DNA from: Streptomyces cyaneochromogenes
Lineage (GTDB): Bacteria; Actinomycetota; Actinomycetes; Streptomycetales; Streptomycetaceae
Reading direction: 5' to 3'
Length of the DNA: 64,000 nucleotides
Assembly (NCBI RefSeq): GCF_003963535.1
Contig: NZ_CP034539.1
Location: 2,914,001-2,978,000 of the forward strand
This document shows, piece after piece, positions 7,082 through 21,092 of the stretch; position 1 is the stretch's first letter; each line of letters begins with the position of its first letter. Below the pieces are notes generated by a model. That model saw only the letters and a list, made by a program, of their open reading frames with translations. It did not search any database and was not told the origin of the DNA. A program made the translations under genes and the position numbers.

Positions 7082-9007
7082 GTGCAGTCTCAGGATGTCG
7101 CCCCGCGCCCCGCCCCCGCCTCGGACGATCCGGTCGTCGACGTCGAGCGGGCCGAGGCCGCGCTCGTCGAGCACTACCCGCGTCTCGTCCGCCTCGCCTA
7201 CCTGGTGCTGCCGCCGAGCCTCGGCCGCAACCGGCGCGTCGTGACCGCGCACTCCCTCACCCAGCGCGCCCTGCCCCGGGGCCGGGCGGCGGCGACACCC
7301 GTGATCCCGGCCCAGTCCACCGGCCGTGAGAGCGACCCCGGGTACGCCCTGCTCCGGCTCCGCGTCCTGCGTACGGCGCTGGAGGCGGACCGTCCCCTGA
7401 AGCGCCTGGCCTGGCCCAAGCGCTCCCAACTGCCGCCCCTGCTGCCCCAGATCTGGGGCCTGCGCCTCTTCCCCCGGTCGGGCGGCGCCGACGAACTCGC
7501 CCTGGATCAGCGGCTGTCGGCGCTGTCCGGCCCGGCGCGGGCCGCCTACGTCCTGCGCGGCCTGGAGAAGCTCGACGACGGCGACGTCTGCGAGGTGCTG
7601 GACGCGGCCGGTGTCGACTACGTGGACGAAGCGCTGGAGGAGGCCGACACCGTCCCCGCGCAGTACGCCCTGCTCGACTCCCCCGAGTTCGACCCCTGCT
7701 CGCTCCAGGCCCGGCCCACGGACCTGATGCGGCGCAGGCAGCACATGAAGGCGGCGCTCGCCGCGGGTGCCGCCCTGCTGGTGTCCGGGGCACTGCTCGG
7801 ACTGCCCGGTGAGGGCTGGGGCCCCGAGGGTCCCGCCGCGCCCTCGTACGCGCAGAACCCGGCGGCCGAGGCCGCCCTGGACCCCGCCCAGCTGACCAGG
7901 GTCCCCGCGCTGGCCTGGCAGTCCTCCGCCCGCACCGACTTCTCCGTGTGGCCCCCGCGCGGCGACCTGGCCCGCGACTCGGCCCTGCTGCGCCGCGCCC
8001 TCGCCGTCTGGGCCCGCCCCGGCGAGACGGTCCAGGTCTCGGCGACGCCCGGCACCCCGGCGGGCGGTCCGCCCGGGGCGCCGCAACTGCTGTACGCGGG
8101 GACGGTCGACAACGCCCGTGTGGTGATCCTCTACGACGGTCTGCGCATCGCCCGCTACGCCGAGCCGACGGACGGCACGGCGGGCGCCGCCCTGGACTTC
8201 TCCCGGGTCGACGGCGCGAGCAGGGCGGAGGCGAGTGCGGTGGTGCTGAGCCGGGCCGACGGCAACGTCCGTTATCTGCTGGCGCCCTGGGTGCGGAAGG
8301 CGGCCGAGCGGGATCTGCTGAAGTCGCGCACCGGGGCGATGGACCTCAGCGTGACCGACGGAGTGACCACGCCGATGGCGAGCCCCGTCACCCAGCAGAC
8401 CGGCAGCTGCACCTCGTGGAACACCCTGCAGCTGACCGACAGCACCGGCACCCGGCTGCTGACCGACCTCTCGGAGCTGGTGCCGGCCCGCCTGACCACC
8501 GGCCGTCCCGGTGCGGTGAAGGAGGCGGCCGGCGCGGCGGCGCTGCGCACCTGGGCGCCGTACTCCTGCTGGCTGGGCGCGCTGCGCTCGGCGGGCGTGC
8601 GCACGGTCAACGCCTGGGCGTACGCCCGGCAGGCGCTGCCCGACGGGACCGGTTCGGCGGAATGGCTGTGCACGCGCGCCGAGACCTGGCGGGGCGGCGG
8701 CGAGCGGGTGCTGGCCCAGTTCCGGACGCCGGGTGCGACGCACGCGGCGGTGGCGGCGAAGGGCCAGAACGTGGCGGCGTGCGGGGCACGGGATCCGCAT
8801 GTGCTGGCCGGGGTGCTGTGGAAGGCGCAGACGGGCGACTGGTATCTCCTGGCGGCGGGCGCCCGGGACACGGACTCGATCCGTGCCACGGGCGGCGTCG
8901 ACGGCACGTCCCGGGGCAGCCTGCTGACCGTACGGGCCGAGCAGGGCGCGCGGGCCGAGTTGAAGGGCACGCTGGACAGCGGGCGTTCCATCAGCGGGCT
9001 CGGGTGA
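7082..9007 (+). CDS. Membrane protein with sigma-factor-like N-terminal half and large extracytoplasmic domain
   Basis: The product has 641 residues and starts at GTG 7082. Residues 15-210 resemble a degenerate ECF sigma factor: LVEHYPRLVRLAYLVLP looks like region 2.1, and LSALSGPARAAYVLRGLEKLDDGDVCEVLDAAG looks like region 4 (the order in which RNA-polymerase sigma folds end). One transmembrane segment follows (about 220-242, KAALAAGAALLVSGALLGL). A ~400-residue C-terminal domain with four cysteines (TGSCTS, YSCWLG, WLCTR, VAACGA) should lie outside. There is no recognised enzyme motif. Such sigma-like membrane proteins occur widely in Streptomyces as hypotheticals. Whether the N-terminal half binds RNA polymerase is unknown. 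No Shine-Dalgarno is visible at the start. Confidence 0.75.
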   Translation: MQSQDVAPRPAPASDDPVVDVERAEAALVEHYPRLVRLAYLVLPPSLGRNRRVVTAHSLTQRALPRGRAAATPVIPAQSTGRESDPGYALLRLRVLRTALEADRPLKRLAWPKRSQLPPLLPQIWGLRLFPRSGGADELALDQRLSALSGPARAAYVLRGLEKLDDGDVCEVLDAAGVDYVDEALEEADTVPAQYALLDSPEFDPCSLQARPTDLMRRRQHMKAALAAGAALLVSGALLGLPGEGWGPEGPAAPSYAQNPAAEAALDPAQLTRVPALAWQSSARTDFSVWPPRGDLARDSALLRRALAVWARPGETVQVSATPGTPAGGPPGAPQLLYAGTVDNARVVILYDGLRIARYAEPTDGTAGAALDFSRVDGASRAEASAVVLSRADGNVRYLLAPWVRKAAERDLLKSRTGAMDLSVTDGVTTPMASPVTQQTGSCTSWNTLQLTDSTGTRLLTDLSELVPARLTTGRPGAVKEAAGAAALRTWAPYSCWLGALRSAGVRTVNAWAYARQALPDGTGSAEWLCTRAETWRGGGERVLAQFRTPGATHAAVAAKGQNVAACGARDPHVLAGVLWKAQTGDWYLLAAGARDTDSIRATGGVDGTSRGSLLTVRAEQGARAELKGTLDSGRSISGLG

Positions 9008-9101
9008 GCCCCGCCGCACGGGAACGGCCTTGCTGACGCTCGCGTAAACAAGCTCGTGCACAGGGGTTCACCCGGGACCTACCCGTCAGTACATTGACGC
9101 C

Positions 9102-9998
9102 ATGTCTAACACTCAGGACCGGGTGCCCCTCAAGGCCCGCAAGGTGTCCTTCTCCTGGGACGACACCCCGCTGCACTGGGTGCCGGGGGATCCGTTCACC
9201 ACGCACACCATCAACGTGCTGCATCTGCTCCTGCCTGCCGGTGAGCGGTGGTTCGTGCACGTGTACAAGCAGGTGCTGCCGTACATACGGGACGAGCGGC
9301 TCCGCGAGGACGTCATCGGGTTCATCGGGCAGGAGGCGATGCACTCGCAGGCTCATGACGAGGTGCTGCCGCATCTGCGCGAGCAGGGGCTCGATCCGAC
9401 GCCGTACACCGCCCAAGTGGACTGGCTCTTCGAGAAGTTGCTCGGTGACCGCACCCTGCCACCGGGCCGGCCGCGCCGCTGGTGGCTGATGGAGCGGGTG
9501 GCGCTCATCGCGGCCATCGAGCACTACACGGCGTTTCTGGGCGACTGGGTGCTCAACGCCGGGGAACTGGACCGGCGCGGCGCCGATCCGACCATGCTGG
9601 ACCTGCTGCGCTGGCACGGCGCCGAGGAGGTCGAGCACCGGTCCGTCGCCTTCGAGCTGTTCACGCACGTCGACGGCAGCTACCGGCGGCGCGTGCGGAC
9701 CTGGGCGACCGCGTTCACGGCCCTCGTCTTCCTGTGGCAGCGCGGGGCGCGGTTCTTCATGGAGAACGACCCGACGCTCATCGACGGCAAGGCGACCTTC
9801 AAGGACTTCTACGTCCGGGGCAGGCGCGGCACGCTGCCCGCGACCGGGGACATGCTCAGGTCCATCCCGCGCTATCTGAGCCGCGCGTACCACCCCTCGC
9901 AGGAGGGTTCCACCGAACAGGCCGTCGCCTACCTGGCCTCCTCCCCCGCCGCGCTGGCCGCCGAGACCGCCGAGAAGTCCGCGAAGGGTGCCGTCTGA
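9102..9998 (+). CDS. Ferritin-like diiron protein (PF10118-type metal-dependent hydrolase family)
   Basis: The 298-residue protein is normally labelled metal-dependent hydrolase. The motifs read as a four-helix diiron site: ExxH in GQEAMHSQ, a Glu in AAIEHYTAF, and a His-x3-Glu-x2-His in RWHGAEEVEHRS. A further Glu (GERWFVHVYKQ) precedes them. That spacing matches the coordination of AurF-type diiron oxygenases better than a hydrolase. It is cytoplasmic or membrane-peripheral: WATAFTALVFLWQRGARFF is amphipathic. The stop codon overlaps the ATG of a flavin/2Fe-2S reductase gene, which suggests the reductase supplies electrons. The ATG is preceded by no clear Shine-Dalgarno. Confidence 0.8.
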   Translation: MSNTQDRVPLKARKVSFSWDDTPLHWVPGDPFTTHTINVLHLLLPAGERWFVHVYKQVLPYIRDERLREDVIGFIGQEAMHSQAHDEVLPHLREQGLDPTPYTAQVDWLFEKLLGDRTLPPGRPRRWWLMERVALIAAIEHYTAFLGDWVLNAGELDRRGADPTMLDLLRWHGAEEVEHRSVAFELFTHVDGSYRRRVRTWATAFTALVFLWQRGARFFMENDPTLIDGKATFKDFYVRGRRGTLPATGDMLRSIPRYLSRAYHPSQEGSTEQAVAYLASSPAALAAETAEKSAKGAV

Positions 9999-11020
9999 TG
10001 CCGAAGCTCCGGACCGTCGCCGTGGTCGCCGGTGCCGCCCTGCTCGCCCGGCGGGCGATGCGGCGCCGCATCCAGGCCTCGCCGTTGTGGCCGATGCCCG
10101 CGCTGGAGGAGCCGGTCTCCGGGCGGCCGCGGTCGCGGTCGCTGCGTCTGCTGGTGACCTCGCGCGAGGAGGTCGCCGAGGGGGTCGTCCGACTACGGCT
10201 GGAGGGGCGGGAGTTGCCGGGCTGGGAGCCCGGTGCGCATCTCGATCTCGTGCTGCCGTCGGGGCTGGTGCGGCAGTACTCGCTGTGCGGCGACCCCGAG
10301 GACACCTCGTCGTACACCGTGGCGACGCGGCTGGTCCCGGACGGACGGGGCGGCTCGCGTGAGGTGCACGAGCAGGTGCGGGAGGGCATGGAGCTGGAGG
10401 TGCGCGGGCCACGGAACCGTTTCCCGCTCGTGCGGGCCGAGTCGTACGTCTTCGTCGCGGGCGGCATCGGGATCACGCCCGTGCTGCCGATGCTGCGGGC
10501 GCTGCCCGACGACGTCGAGTGGAGGCTGGTGTACTGCGGGCGCGGCCGCGCGTCCATGCCGTTCGTGGAGGACGTGGAGAAGCTCGGCCGCGACCGCGTG
10601 ACCGTCGTGGAGGGGCTGCCCGATCTCGACGCGCTCCTCGCCGGCGTGCCCGAGGGCGCCGCCGTCTACTGCTGTGGCCCGGAGGGGCTGATGGCCGCGG
10701 TGCAGGAGCGGTTCCCGTCGGTCCACCTGGAGCGGTTCACGCCGCGCGCCTCGGGAGGCGATGCCTTCGAGGTCGAACTGCGGCGCAGCGGGCGGACGTT
10801 GACCGTCACCGCCGACTCGACCGTCCTGGCCGCCGTGCGCGCCGAACTGCCGGACACCCTGTACTCCTGCGAGCAGGGCTTTTGCGGGACCTGCCAACAG
10901 CGGGTGCTGGAGGGCGAGGTGGACCACCGGGACGAGTTGCTGACGGACGCGGAGCGGGGCGACTCCATGCTGATCTGTGTGTCACGGGCGCGGGGTGAGC
11001 GACTCGTACTGGACATGTGA
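9998..11020 (+). CDS. Flavin/2Fe-2S oxidoreductase of the phthalate-dioxygenase-reductase type
   Basis: The 340-residue product has a short hydrophobic N-terminus (VAVVAGAALLARRAM), an FMN/FAD-binding barrel with RQYSLCGD, an NAD-binding domain with VAGGIGITP, and YCCGPEGLM. A C-terminal plant-type ferredoxin domain follows with CEQGFCGTC and a fourth Cys in MLICVSRA. This is the domain order of PDR/VanB reductases, which pass electrons from NAD(P)H to an oxygenase. It starts with a TGATG overlap with the preceding diiron gene. That coupling makes the diiron protein the most likely acceptor. The start at 9998 is set by the overlap; longer in-frame sequence is a shadow of the upstream gene. 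Confidence 0.9.
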   Translation: MPKLRTVAVVAGAALLARRAMRRRIQASPLWPMPALEEPVSGRPRSRSLRLLVTSREEVAEGVVRLRLEGRELPGWEPGAHLDLVLPSGLVRQYSLCGDPEDTSSYTVATRLVPDGRGGSREVHEQVREGMELEVRGPRNRFPLVRAESYVFVAGGIGITPVLPMLRALPDDVEWRLVYCGRGRASMPFVEDVEKLGRDRVTVVEGLPDLDALLAGVPEGAAVYCCGPEGLMAAVQERFPSVHLERFTPRASGGDAFEVELRRSGRTLTVTADSTVLAAVRAELPDTLYSCEQGFCGTCQQRVLEGEVDHRDELLTDAERGDSMLICVSRARGERLVLDM

Positions 11021-11077
11021 ACGCCCGTGATCGATCCGGTCCGTTCGGGGGCCGGAATCGATCGGTAAGGTGTTCGC

Positions 11078-11767
11078 ATGACTACCGGGGTACGGCGAAG
11101 AATGGGAGTCGAGGAACGTCGGCAGCAGTTGATCGGCGTCGCCCTCGACCTGTTCAGCCAGCGCTCGCCGGACGACGTCTCCATCGACGAGATAGCCGCG
11201 GCCGCGGGCATCTCGCGGCCGCTCGTCTATCACTACTTCCCCGGCAAACTCAGCCTGTACGAAGCCGCGTTGAAGCGCGCTTCGGAAGATCTGGCGGGCC
11301 GGTTCGTCGAGCCGCAGGAGGGGCCGCTGGGGACGCGGCTGCTGCGGGTGATGCGCCGGTTCTTCGACTTCGTCGACGAGCACGGGCCCGGTTTCTCGGC
11401 GCTGATGCGGGGCGGCCCGGCGGTCGGCTCGACGGCGACCAACGCGCTCATCGACTCGGTACGGCAGGCCGCGTATGTCCAAATCCTTTCGCATCTGAAC
11501 GTGGAGAACCCACCCGCGCGACTGGAACTGGTCATCCGCTCCTGGATCTCGCTCGCCGAGTCGACGGCGCTGATCTGGCTCGACGGCCGGCGCATCCCGC
11601 GCGCCGAGCTGGAGGTCCAGCTCGTGCACGACTTCGCCGCGCTGGCCGCCGTCAGCGCCGCCCACGACGAGGAGATGGGCGCGCTGCTGCGCGGCATGCT
11701 CAAGGAGGAGCCGGCCGACGGTCCGTTCAGCGACCTGGTCGCCCGGCTGATCTCGCTGGCGTCCTAG
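11078..11767 (+). CDS. TetR-family transcriptional regulator
   Basis: The product is 229 residues with an N-terminal TetR DNA-binding domain (RRQQLIGVALDLF, IDEIAAAAGISRPLVYHYFPGKLSLYEAA). The C-terminal effector domain is not assignable. It lies 57 bp after the reductase gene and in the same direction, so it may regulate the diiron/reductase pair or itself; no operator was identified. Some related Streptomyces regulators act on fatty-acid or xenobiotic genes, but I do not claim that here. Confidence 0.9.
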   Translation: MTTGVRRRMGVEERRQQLIGVALDLFSQRSPDDVSIDEIAAAAGISRPLVYHYFPGKLSLYEAALKRASEDLAGRFVEPQEGPLGTRLLRVMRRFFDFVDEHGPGFSALMRGGPAVGSTATNALIDSVRQAAYVQILSHLNVENPPARLELVIRSWISLAESTALIWLDGRRIPRAELEVQLVHDFAALAAVSAAHDEEMGALLRGMLKEEPADGPFSDLVARLISLAS

Positions 11768-11802
11768 CCCCGCGCCGCCGGCATGATCCGCCGGAACAGG
11801 GC

Positions 11803-12150
11803 CTAGCGCTCGAACTTGCGGTACGACGGGTCGAGGTCGCGGACCTCGGCGGAGGCGTGCAGCACGATGCCGTTGTCCTCGATGTGCCGGCGCAGCAGTT
11901 CCAGAACCGCCTCGGTCAGCTTCGCCTTGGTCTCCTCGCTGCGTCCGGCGAGCAGGCCGAGCGTGACGTGGACGACCGCGTGGCCCTCCTCCTCGTAGCC
12001 GAAGGCCGTGTACTGGCCGGCCCGGAACTGCGTCTTGCACGCCTCCGGCTTGGCCGCCGCGATCTCGACGGTCGCGGTGTGCAGGTCCCGGGCAAAGGCC
12101 GCCCGGTCGAAGGAGATCGTCTGCGAGTGGTCGACGGTGATCTGCGGCAT
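11803..12150 (-). CDS. 5-carboxymethyl-2-hydroxymuconate delta-isomerase-like tautomerase
   Basis: The 115-residue product begins MPQITVDHS, so after Met removal Pro1 becomes the catalytic base, which is the hallmark of the tautomerase superfamily. AFGYEEEGHAVVHVTLGLLAGRSEETK in the middle matches the CHMI family used in homoprotocatechuate breakdown. The ORF has two extra codons before this Met; starting at 12150 is required to give the N-terminal Pro. No other homoprotocatechuate genes lie nearby, so the pathway is uncertain. Confidence 0.85.
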   Translation of the reverse strand: MPQITVDHSQTISFDRAAFARDLHTATVEIAAAKPEACKTQFRAGQYTAFGYEEEGHAVVHVTLGLLAGRSEETKAKLTEAVLELLRRHIEDNGIVLHASAEVRDLDPSYRKFER

Positions 12151-12178
12151 GAGCACTCCTGTTCTACGTCAGCAGCGC

Positions 12179-13888
12179 TCACCCTAACCTCAGCGCCAGC
12201 ATCGCGATGTCGTCCTCCCGGTCCCGGCCGAAGCAGCCCAGCAGGGTGTCGCACAGCGCGTCGAGGCCGGCCGGGGCGTCGGTGGCGGCCGTGCGCAGTT
12301 GCTCCATGGAAGCGGTGAGGTCGATGCCGCGGGTCTCGATGAGGCCGTCGGTGACCATGAGGAGCCGGTCCTTCGGGTCCAGCTCCAGCTCGCTCGGCTC
12401 GGGCCGGTCGAGGCCGAGCCCGAGCAGTGGACCGCACACGGGGACGTACTCGGCCTCGCCCCCCTCCCGTACGACCAGCGGTGGGATGTGGCCCGCGTTG
12501 GCGATCCGGACCCGCCCGGCCCCGGGGTCGACCAGGGCCAGGCAGACCGTGGCGGTGACCTCGGGGTGGTAGTGCTGCAGCATCCGGTCGAGCCGTTCGG
12601 CCAGGGCCCGCGGGTCGCTCTCCTCGACGCAGTGGGCGCGCAGCGCGTGCCGCATCTCCACCATGACGGTGGCCGCCTCCAGCGAGTGCCCGACGACGTC
12701 CCCGACCGCGGTGAGCACGCCCTCCTCCGTGCGCAGCGCGGCGTAGAAGTCGCCGCCGATCTCGGTCTGCCGGGACGCGGGCACGTAGCGCACGACGAGG
12801 TCGACGCCCGGCAGATGGGGCAGCCGGTGCGGCTGGGGCAGAAAGCTGTGCTGGAGGGTGAGGGCGATGTCCCGCTCCGCCTGGTACATCAGCAGCGGTT
12901 CGGCGGCGAGCGCGGTGGCCTGGGCGAGGCGCTCCGCGGGGAGTGGCGCGAGCGGCAGAGCCGCGTTGTGCCGTCGGTCGCCCGCGGGTTCGTCGTGGCC
13001 GATCGCACCCCGCGGCGGAGCCGCATGTCGATACCGTCCCGCTCCCCTTGGGGACGCCGCACGTGCCGGCGTCGCGATGCACACCTGGGCCCGGCTCTCC
13101 TGGGCCGACGCCAGTATCAGGCGGGCGTCCTCGTTGACGCCGGGCCGGAAGAAACCCGCGGGCCACAGCGGGGCGGGGACGACGGTGCTGTGCACGCCGT
13201 TGCGTCCGTCCGCCTCCTCCGCGATCCGTGTGATCAGCCGTGCCGCCGACTCGTGGGCGCTGGCGTCGGGCAGCGCCGGGCGGCTGCGCGAGGAGCCGCA
13301 GTGCGTGTCGCCGTCCGGGCCGATGACGAACACGACGGCGGGCGCGCCGACGAGCCGGGCCGCGCCCGCGGAGGCGGCGTCGGCCAGCTCCCCCAGGCAG
13401 CGCGCGGTCTGGACGGCCACGATCGCCTCGGAGAGCACCGTCAGCCGGTGCGCGACCGTCTCGGCGGCGGCACCTCGACGCGCCCCGCGCACGGCGGCCC
13501 GCACGACGGCCTGGATCTCGCTCGGCTCGGCCGGCACCGTCAGGTAGGCGTCGGCGCCCGCGTCGAGCCCCCGGCACCGGTCCACCGCGTCCACGGCCAT
13601 CGCCGAGAAGTGGACGACGGGCAGCGCGGCCGTGGAGGGCCGGGACTTGACCCGCCGGCACAGCTCGAAGCCGTTCATGTCCGGCAGCCCGACGTCGACG
13701 AGGGCAACGTCGGGCAGGGCGCCCGCACGCAGCCGCACGTCGAGCTCGCTCAGCGCCTCGCCCGCGCTCGCCACCGGTACGACGTCGTGGCCCGCGCGGC
13801 GCAGCACCGCGCCCATGGCATAGCGGCTGGCAGGGACATCGTCGACGACCATCACGGTCGTACCGAACTGCTTGTCGTAACCGTCCAT
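12179..13888 (-). CDS. Receiver-domain SpoIIE-type PP2C phosphatase
   Basis: The 569-residue protein has a receiver domain at the N-terminus (VMVVDDVPASRYAMG, VALVDVGLPDMNGFEL with the phospho-acceptor Asp). A weak central sensory region follows around residues 160-330, with a Pro/Arg-rich insertion near 280-310. The C-terminus is a PP2C/RsbU catalytic domain: EIGGDFYAAL, VGDVVGHSLEAA, NAGHIPPLV, MVTDGLIETR and DDIAMLALR supply the metal-binding acidic residues. Such proteins dephosphorylate anti-anti-sigma factors under phosphorelay control. The ORF extends to 13966; the ATG at 13888 is preferred since the receiver begins just after it. ATG 13921 is an alternative. Confidence 0.88.
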   Translation of the reverse strand: MDGYDKQFGTTVMVVDDVPASRYAMGAVLRRAGHDVVPVASAGEALSELDVRLRAGALPDVALVDVGLPDMNGFELCRRVKSRPSTAALPVVHFSAMAVDAVDRCRGLDAGADAYLTVPAEPSEIQAVVRAAVRGARRGAAAETVAHRLTVLSEAIVAVQTARCLGELADAASAGAARLVGAPAVVFVIGPDGDTHCGSSRSRPALPDASAHESAARLITRIAEEADGRNGVHSTVVPAPLWPAGFFRPGVNEDARLILASAQESRAQVCIATPARAASPRGAGRYRHAAPPRGAIGHDEPAGDRRHNAALPLAPLPAERLAQATALAAEPLLMYQAERDIALTLQHSFLPQPHRLPHLPGVDLVVRYVPASRQTEIGGDFYAALRTEEGVLTAVGDVVGHSLEAATVMVEMRHALRAHCVEESDPRALAERLDRMLQHYHPEVTATVCLALVDPGAGRVRIANAGHIPPLVVREGGEAEYVPVCGPLLGLGLDRPEPSELELDPKDRLLMVTDGLIETRGIDLTASMEQLRTAATDAPAGLDALCDTLLGCFGRDREDDIAMLALRLG

Positions 13889-13930
13889 CGTCAACCGTCC
13901 ATCGTCGCCTGCCCCCCGCATACGCACGAA

Positions 13931-13961
13931 TGGGGCGGACCCGGTGACCGGATCCGCCCCA
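13931..13961. terminator. Hairpin terminator after the amylase-pullulanase gene
   Basis: TGGGGCGGA at 13931-13939 pairs with TCCGCCCCA at 13953-13961, and an inner CCGG/CCGG extends the stem after one mismatch. It lies between the end of the long minus-strand gene and the start of the phosphatase gene, so it should end the former's transcript. Confidence 0.75.
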
Positions 13962-13978
13962 CTCAAGCTAGTGCCGTG

Positions 13979-19390
<5,412 letters not shown>

Positions 19391-19438
19391 GATGTGGACT
19401 CCTTGCGATGTACGGCTCTTCGGGTCCGACCCCGCGCG

Positions 19439-19480
19439 ACCGTACCGCCGCCGTAAGCCTTACAGCAAGGGTCCTGAAAG
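19439..19480 (-). promoter_or_regulatory. Predicted promoter/MalR operator of the amylase-pullulanase gene
   Basis: On the plus strand TTACAGCAAGGGTCCTGAAAG (19460-19480) closely matches the aml region (22620-22640) and resembles the mal operon region. Read on the minus strand this gives a -35-like CTTGCT (19469-19464) and a -10-like TACGGT (19444-19439). MalR control is inferred from the shared motif. Confidence 0.5.
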
Positions 19481-19519
19481 CGACAGAAAGGAATTTCAGC
19501 AGAGGAAGTTGGTCTGAGT

Positions 19520-19590
19520 GAAGTCGGTGATCCATTGACGTCCTCACCCACGTGAACGCGGGTGGCTCCCGCCTGCCCCGCCGCGCGCAG
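19520..19590 (-). ncRNA. Predicted 3' part of the tnpB-associated guide RNA (omega/reRNA)
   Basis: The minus-strand end of tnpB folds into a hairpin (CACCCGCG, loop TTCA, CGTGGGTG with one G-U pair). The tnpB stop codon TGA lies within the 3' arm. In IS605/IS1341-type elements the guide-RNA scaffold overlaps the tnpB 3' end in this manner and the guide follows just outside. Exact ends cannot be set by eye; the guide would lie at about 19520-19540. Confidence 0.45.
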
Positions 19591-20836
19591 CGGCAAGGCT
19601 TCGGGTGGGTTCCTGCTTCATCGAGCGCAGCCCCGGCTTGCGGGGTCTTACGTGCTCTCCACAGGCGTTTTGACGCTCCGCCTCGTGCTGCATCTCAGCA
19701 ACACGTTTCCGTCCAGCGGCGCGTAGGTTGGCCTCGGCGTTCTCGTCCCGGTTGTGCCGGGTTCCGCACTCCGCGCACGTCCACACCCGGACGTTCAGCT
19801 CCTCGCGACCCTTGGGGCCAGTAAGGCGCCCGCACCCGGGGCGGGAACACAGCTGGGTGGAGGGAAACCACCGGTCGACCCTGACGAAGGTCCGCCCGTA
19901 CCGTTGGCACTTGGCCTCCAGGGTGCGGACGAATTTACCGAGGGAATGGTCATGGACGCTCTTGCCGAGCCTGCCGCGCCGAGTAGCCATGCCCTTCACG
20001 TTCAGGTCCTCCACATAGACCGCTTGGCTCTCGCGGACAATGCGGGTGGTCTCCTGCTCGATGAAGTCGCGTCGCCGGTCGGCGATGCGGGCATGGATCT
20101 TCGCGACGGCCTGCTTGGCCCTGCGCCGGTTGTTCGATCCTTTCCGCTTACGGGACACGGCCCGCTGGGCCCGCCTGAGTTTTCGCTCCTGGCGGCGGAA
20201 GAATTTCGGGGAAGCGATCTTCCGGCCGCGCAGTACGGCGTAGGAGGACAGGCCAAGGTCGATCCCGGTGTCCGTCTCCTCCACGTCCAGCCCGGGCAGA
20301 GGCTTGTCGTCCACCTCGACCACGAACGAGGCGAAGTACCGTCCGGACGGGTCCTGGATGACCGTCACCGACGACGGCTTTGAGGGCAGCTTGCGTGACC
20401 AGCACACCTCGATGTCGCCGATCTTCGAGAGCCGAAGTTTGCCGCTCCTGGTGACGGAATGGGCGTTCACGGTGAACCGAATCGCCTGCCGGGCGGTCTT
20501 CTTCTTCGTCTTCGGCGGACCCATCCTCGGCCCCTTGCGAGTGCCGTTCTTCGAGGCGAAGAAGTTGCTGTACGCGGTCTCCAGGTCGCGCAGCGACTGC
20601 TGGAGCACCACGGCGGACACCTCGCCGAGCCAGGCCCGTCCCGGAGTCTTCTTGGCCTCAGTGATAACCCGCTTCGACAACTCGGCCGCCGTCGGGCGGG
20701 GCAGACCCTGCGCATGGGCATCACGACGTAGTCGAAGGGCGTCGTTCCACACGACGCGGGCGCACCCGAACGCCCTCGCCAGACTGCCGCGCTGAGAAGC
20801 GCTCGGGTACACACGAACGTTGTACCGGAGCTTCAT
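19544..20836 (-). mobile_element. tnpB: Lone tnpB: IS200/IS605 OrfB-type RNA-guided endonuclease
   Basis: The 430-residue protein is a TnpB. It starts MKLRYNVRVYPS, has the N-terminal helix-turn-helix/REC part, and a RuvC nuclease with catalytic acids in DTGIDLGLSSY (near 192), YVEDLNVKGM (near 274) and NRDENAEANL (near 365). A zinc finger (CSRPGCGRL and CAECGT) lies between the second and third. All key residues look intact, so activity is possible. No tnpA transposase is present, so this is an IS1341-like or immobile copy. It sits between the promoter of the amylase-pullulanase gene and the terminator of aml and interrupts neither gene. An in-frame extension reaches 20902, but ATG 20836 matches the family start. 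Confidence 0.92.
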
Positions 20837-21042
20837 GTCGATCACCGTATGGGCACGGGATCCATCCCTCGCCCCAAAGATCACATCCAATCGAAACTGC
20901 ACACTCTATGAGCAAACGCGTTCGAAACCCTGCAATCACACGACGGTTCGAATCCTCACTGGCCGCTTGCTTCCTCATCAGAGCCCAGTCCCGCTCGCCG
21001 CTTCCAAACCAGCCACAGGCGTACCGGTGCGACACGAGACGC

Positions 21043-21081
21043 GCTAACTCCCCTCGGAGCAACCGACCGAGGGGAGTTAGC
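21043..21081. terminator. Terminator after the alpha-amylase gene
   Basis: A perfect 15-bp stem pairs GCTAACTCCCCTCGG (21043-21057) with its complement at 21067-21081 around a 9-base loop. It is 11 bp past the minus-strand stop codon of aml. It also marks the right-hand limit of the tnpB insertion region. Confidence 0.9.
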
Positions 21082-21092
21082 TGACTTACAAC

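Noticed and set aside
20938..20962. Possible tRNA T-arm: GGTTCGAATCC in the gap right of tnpB
   Set aside because: The flanking bases (GACGG and CCTCA) cannot form a five-base T-stem, and no acceptor or anticodon arm could be found nearby.
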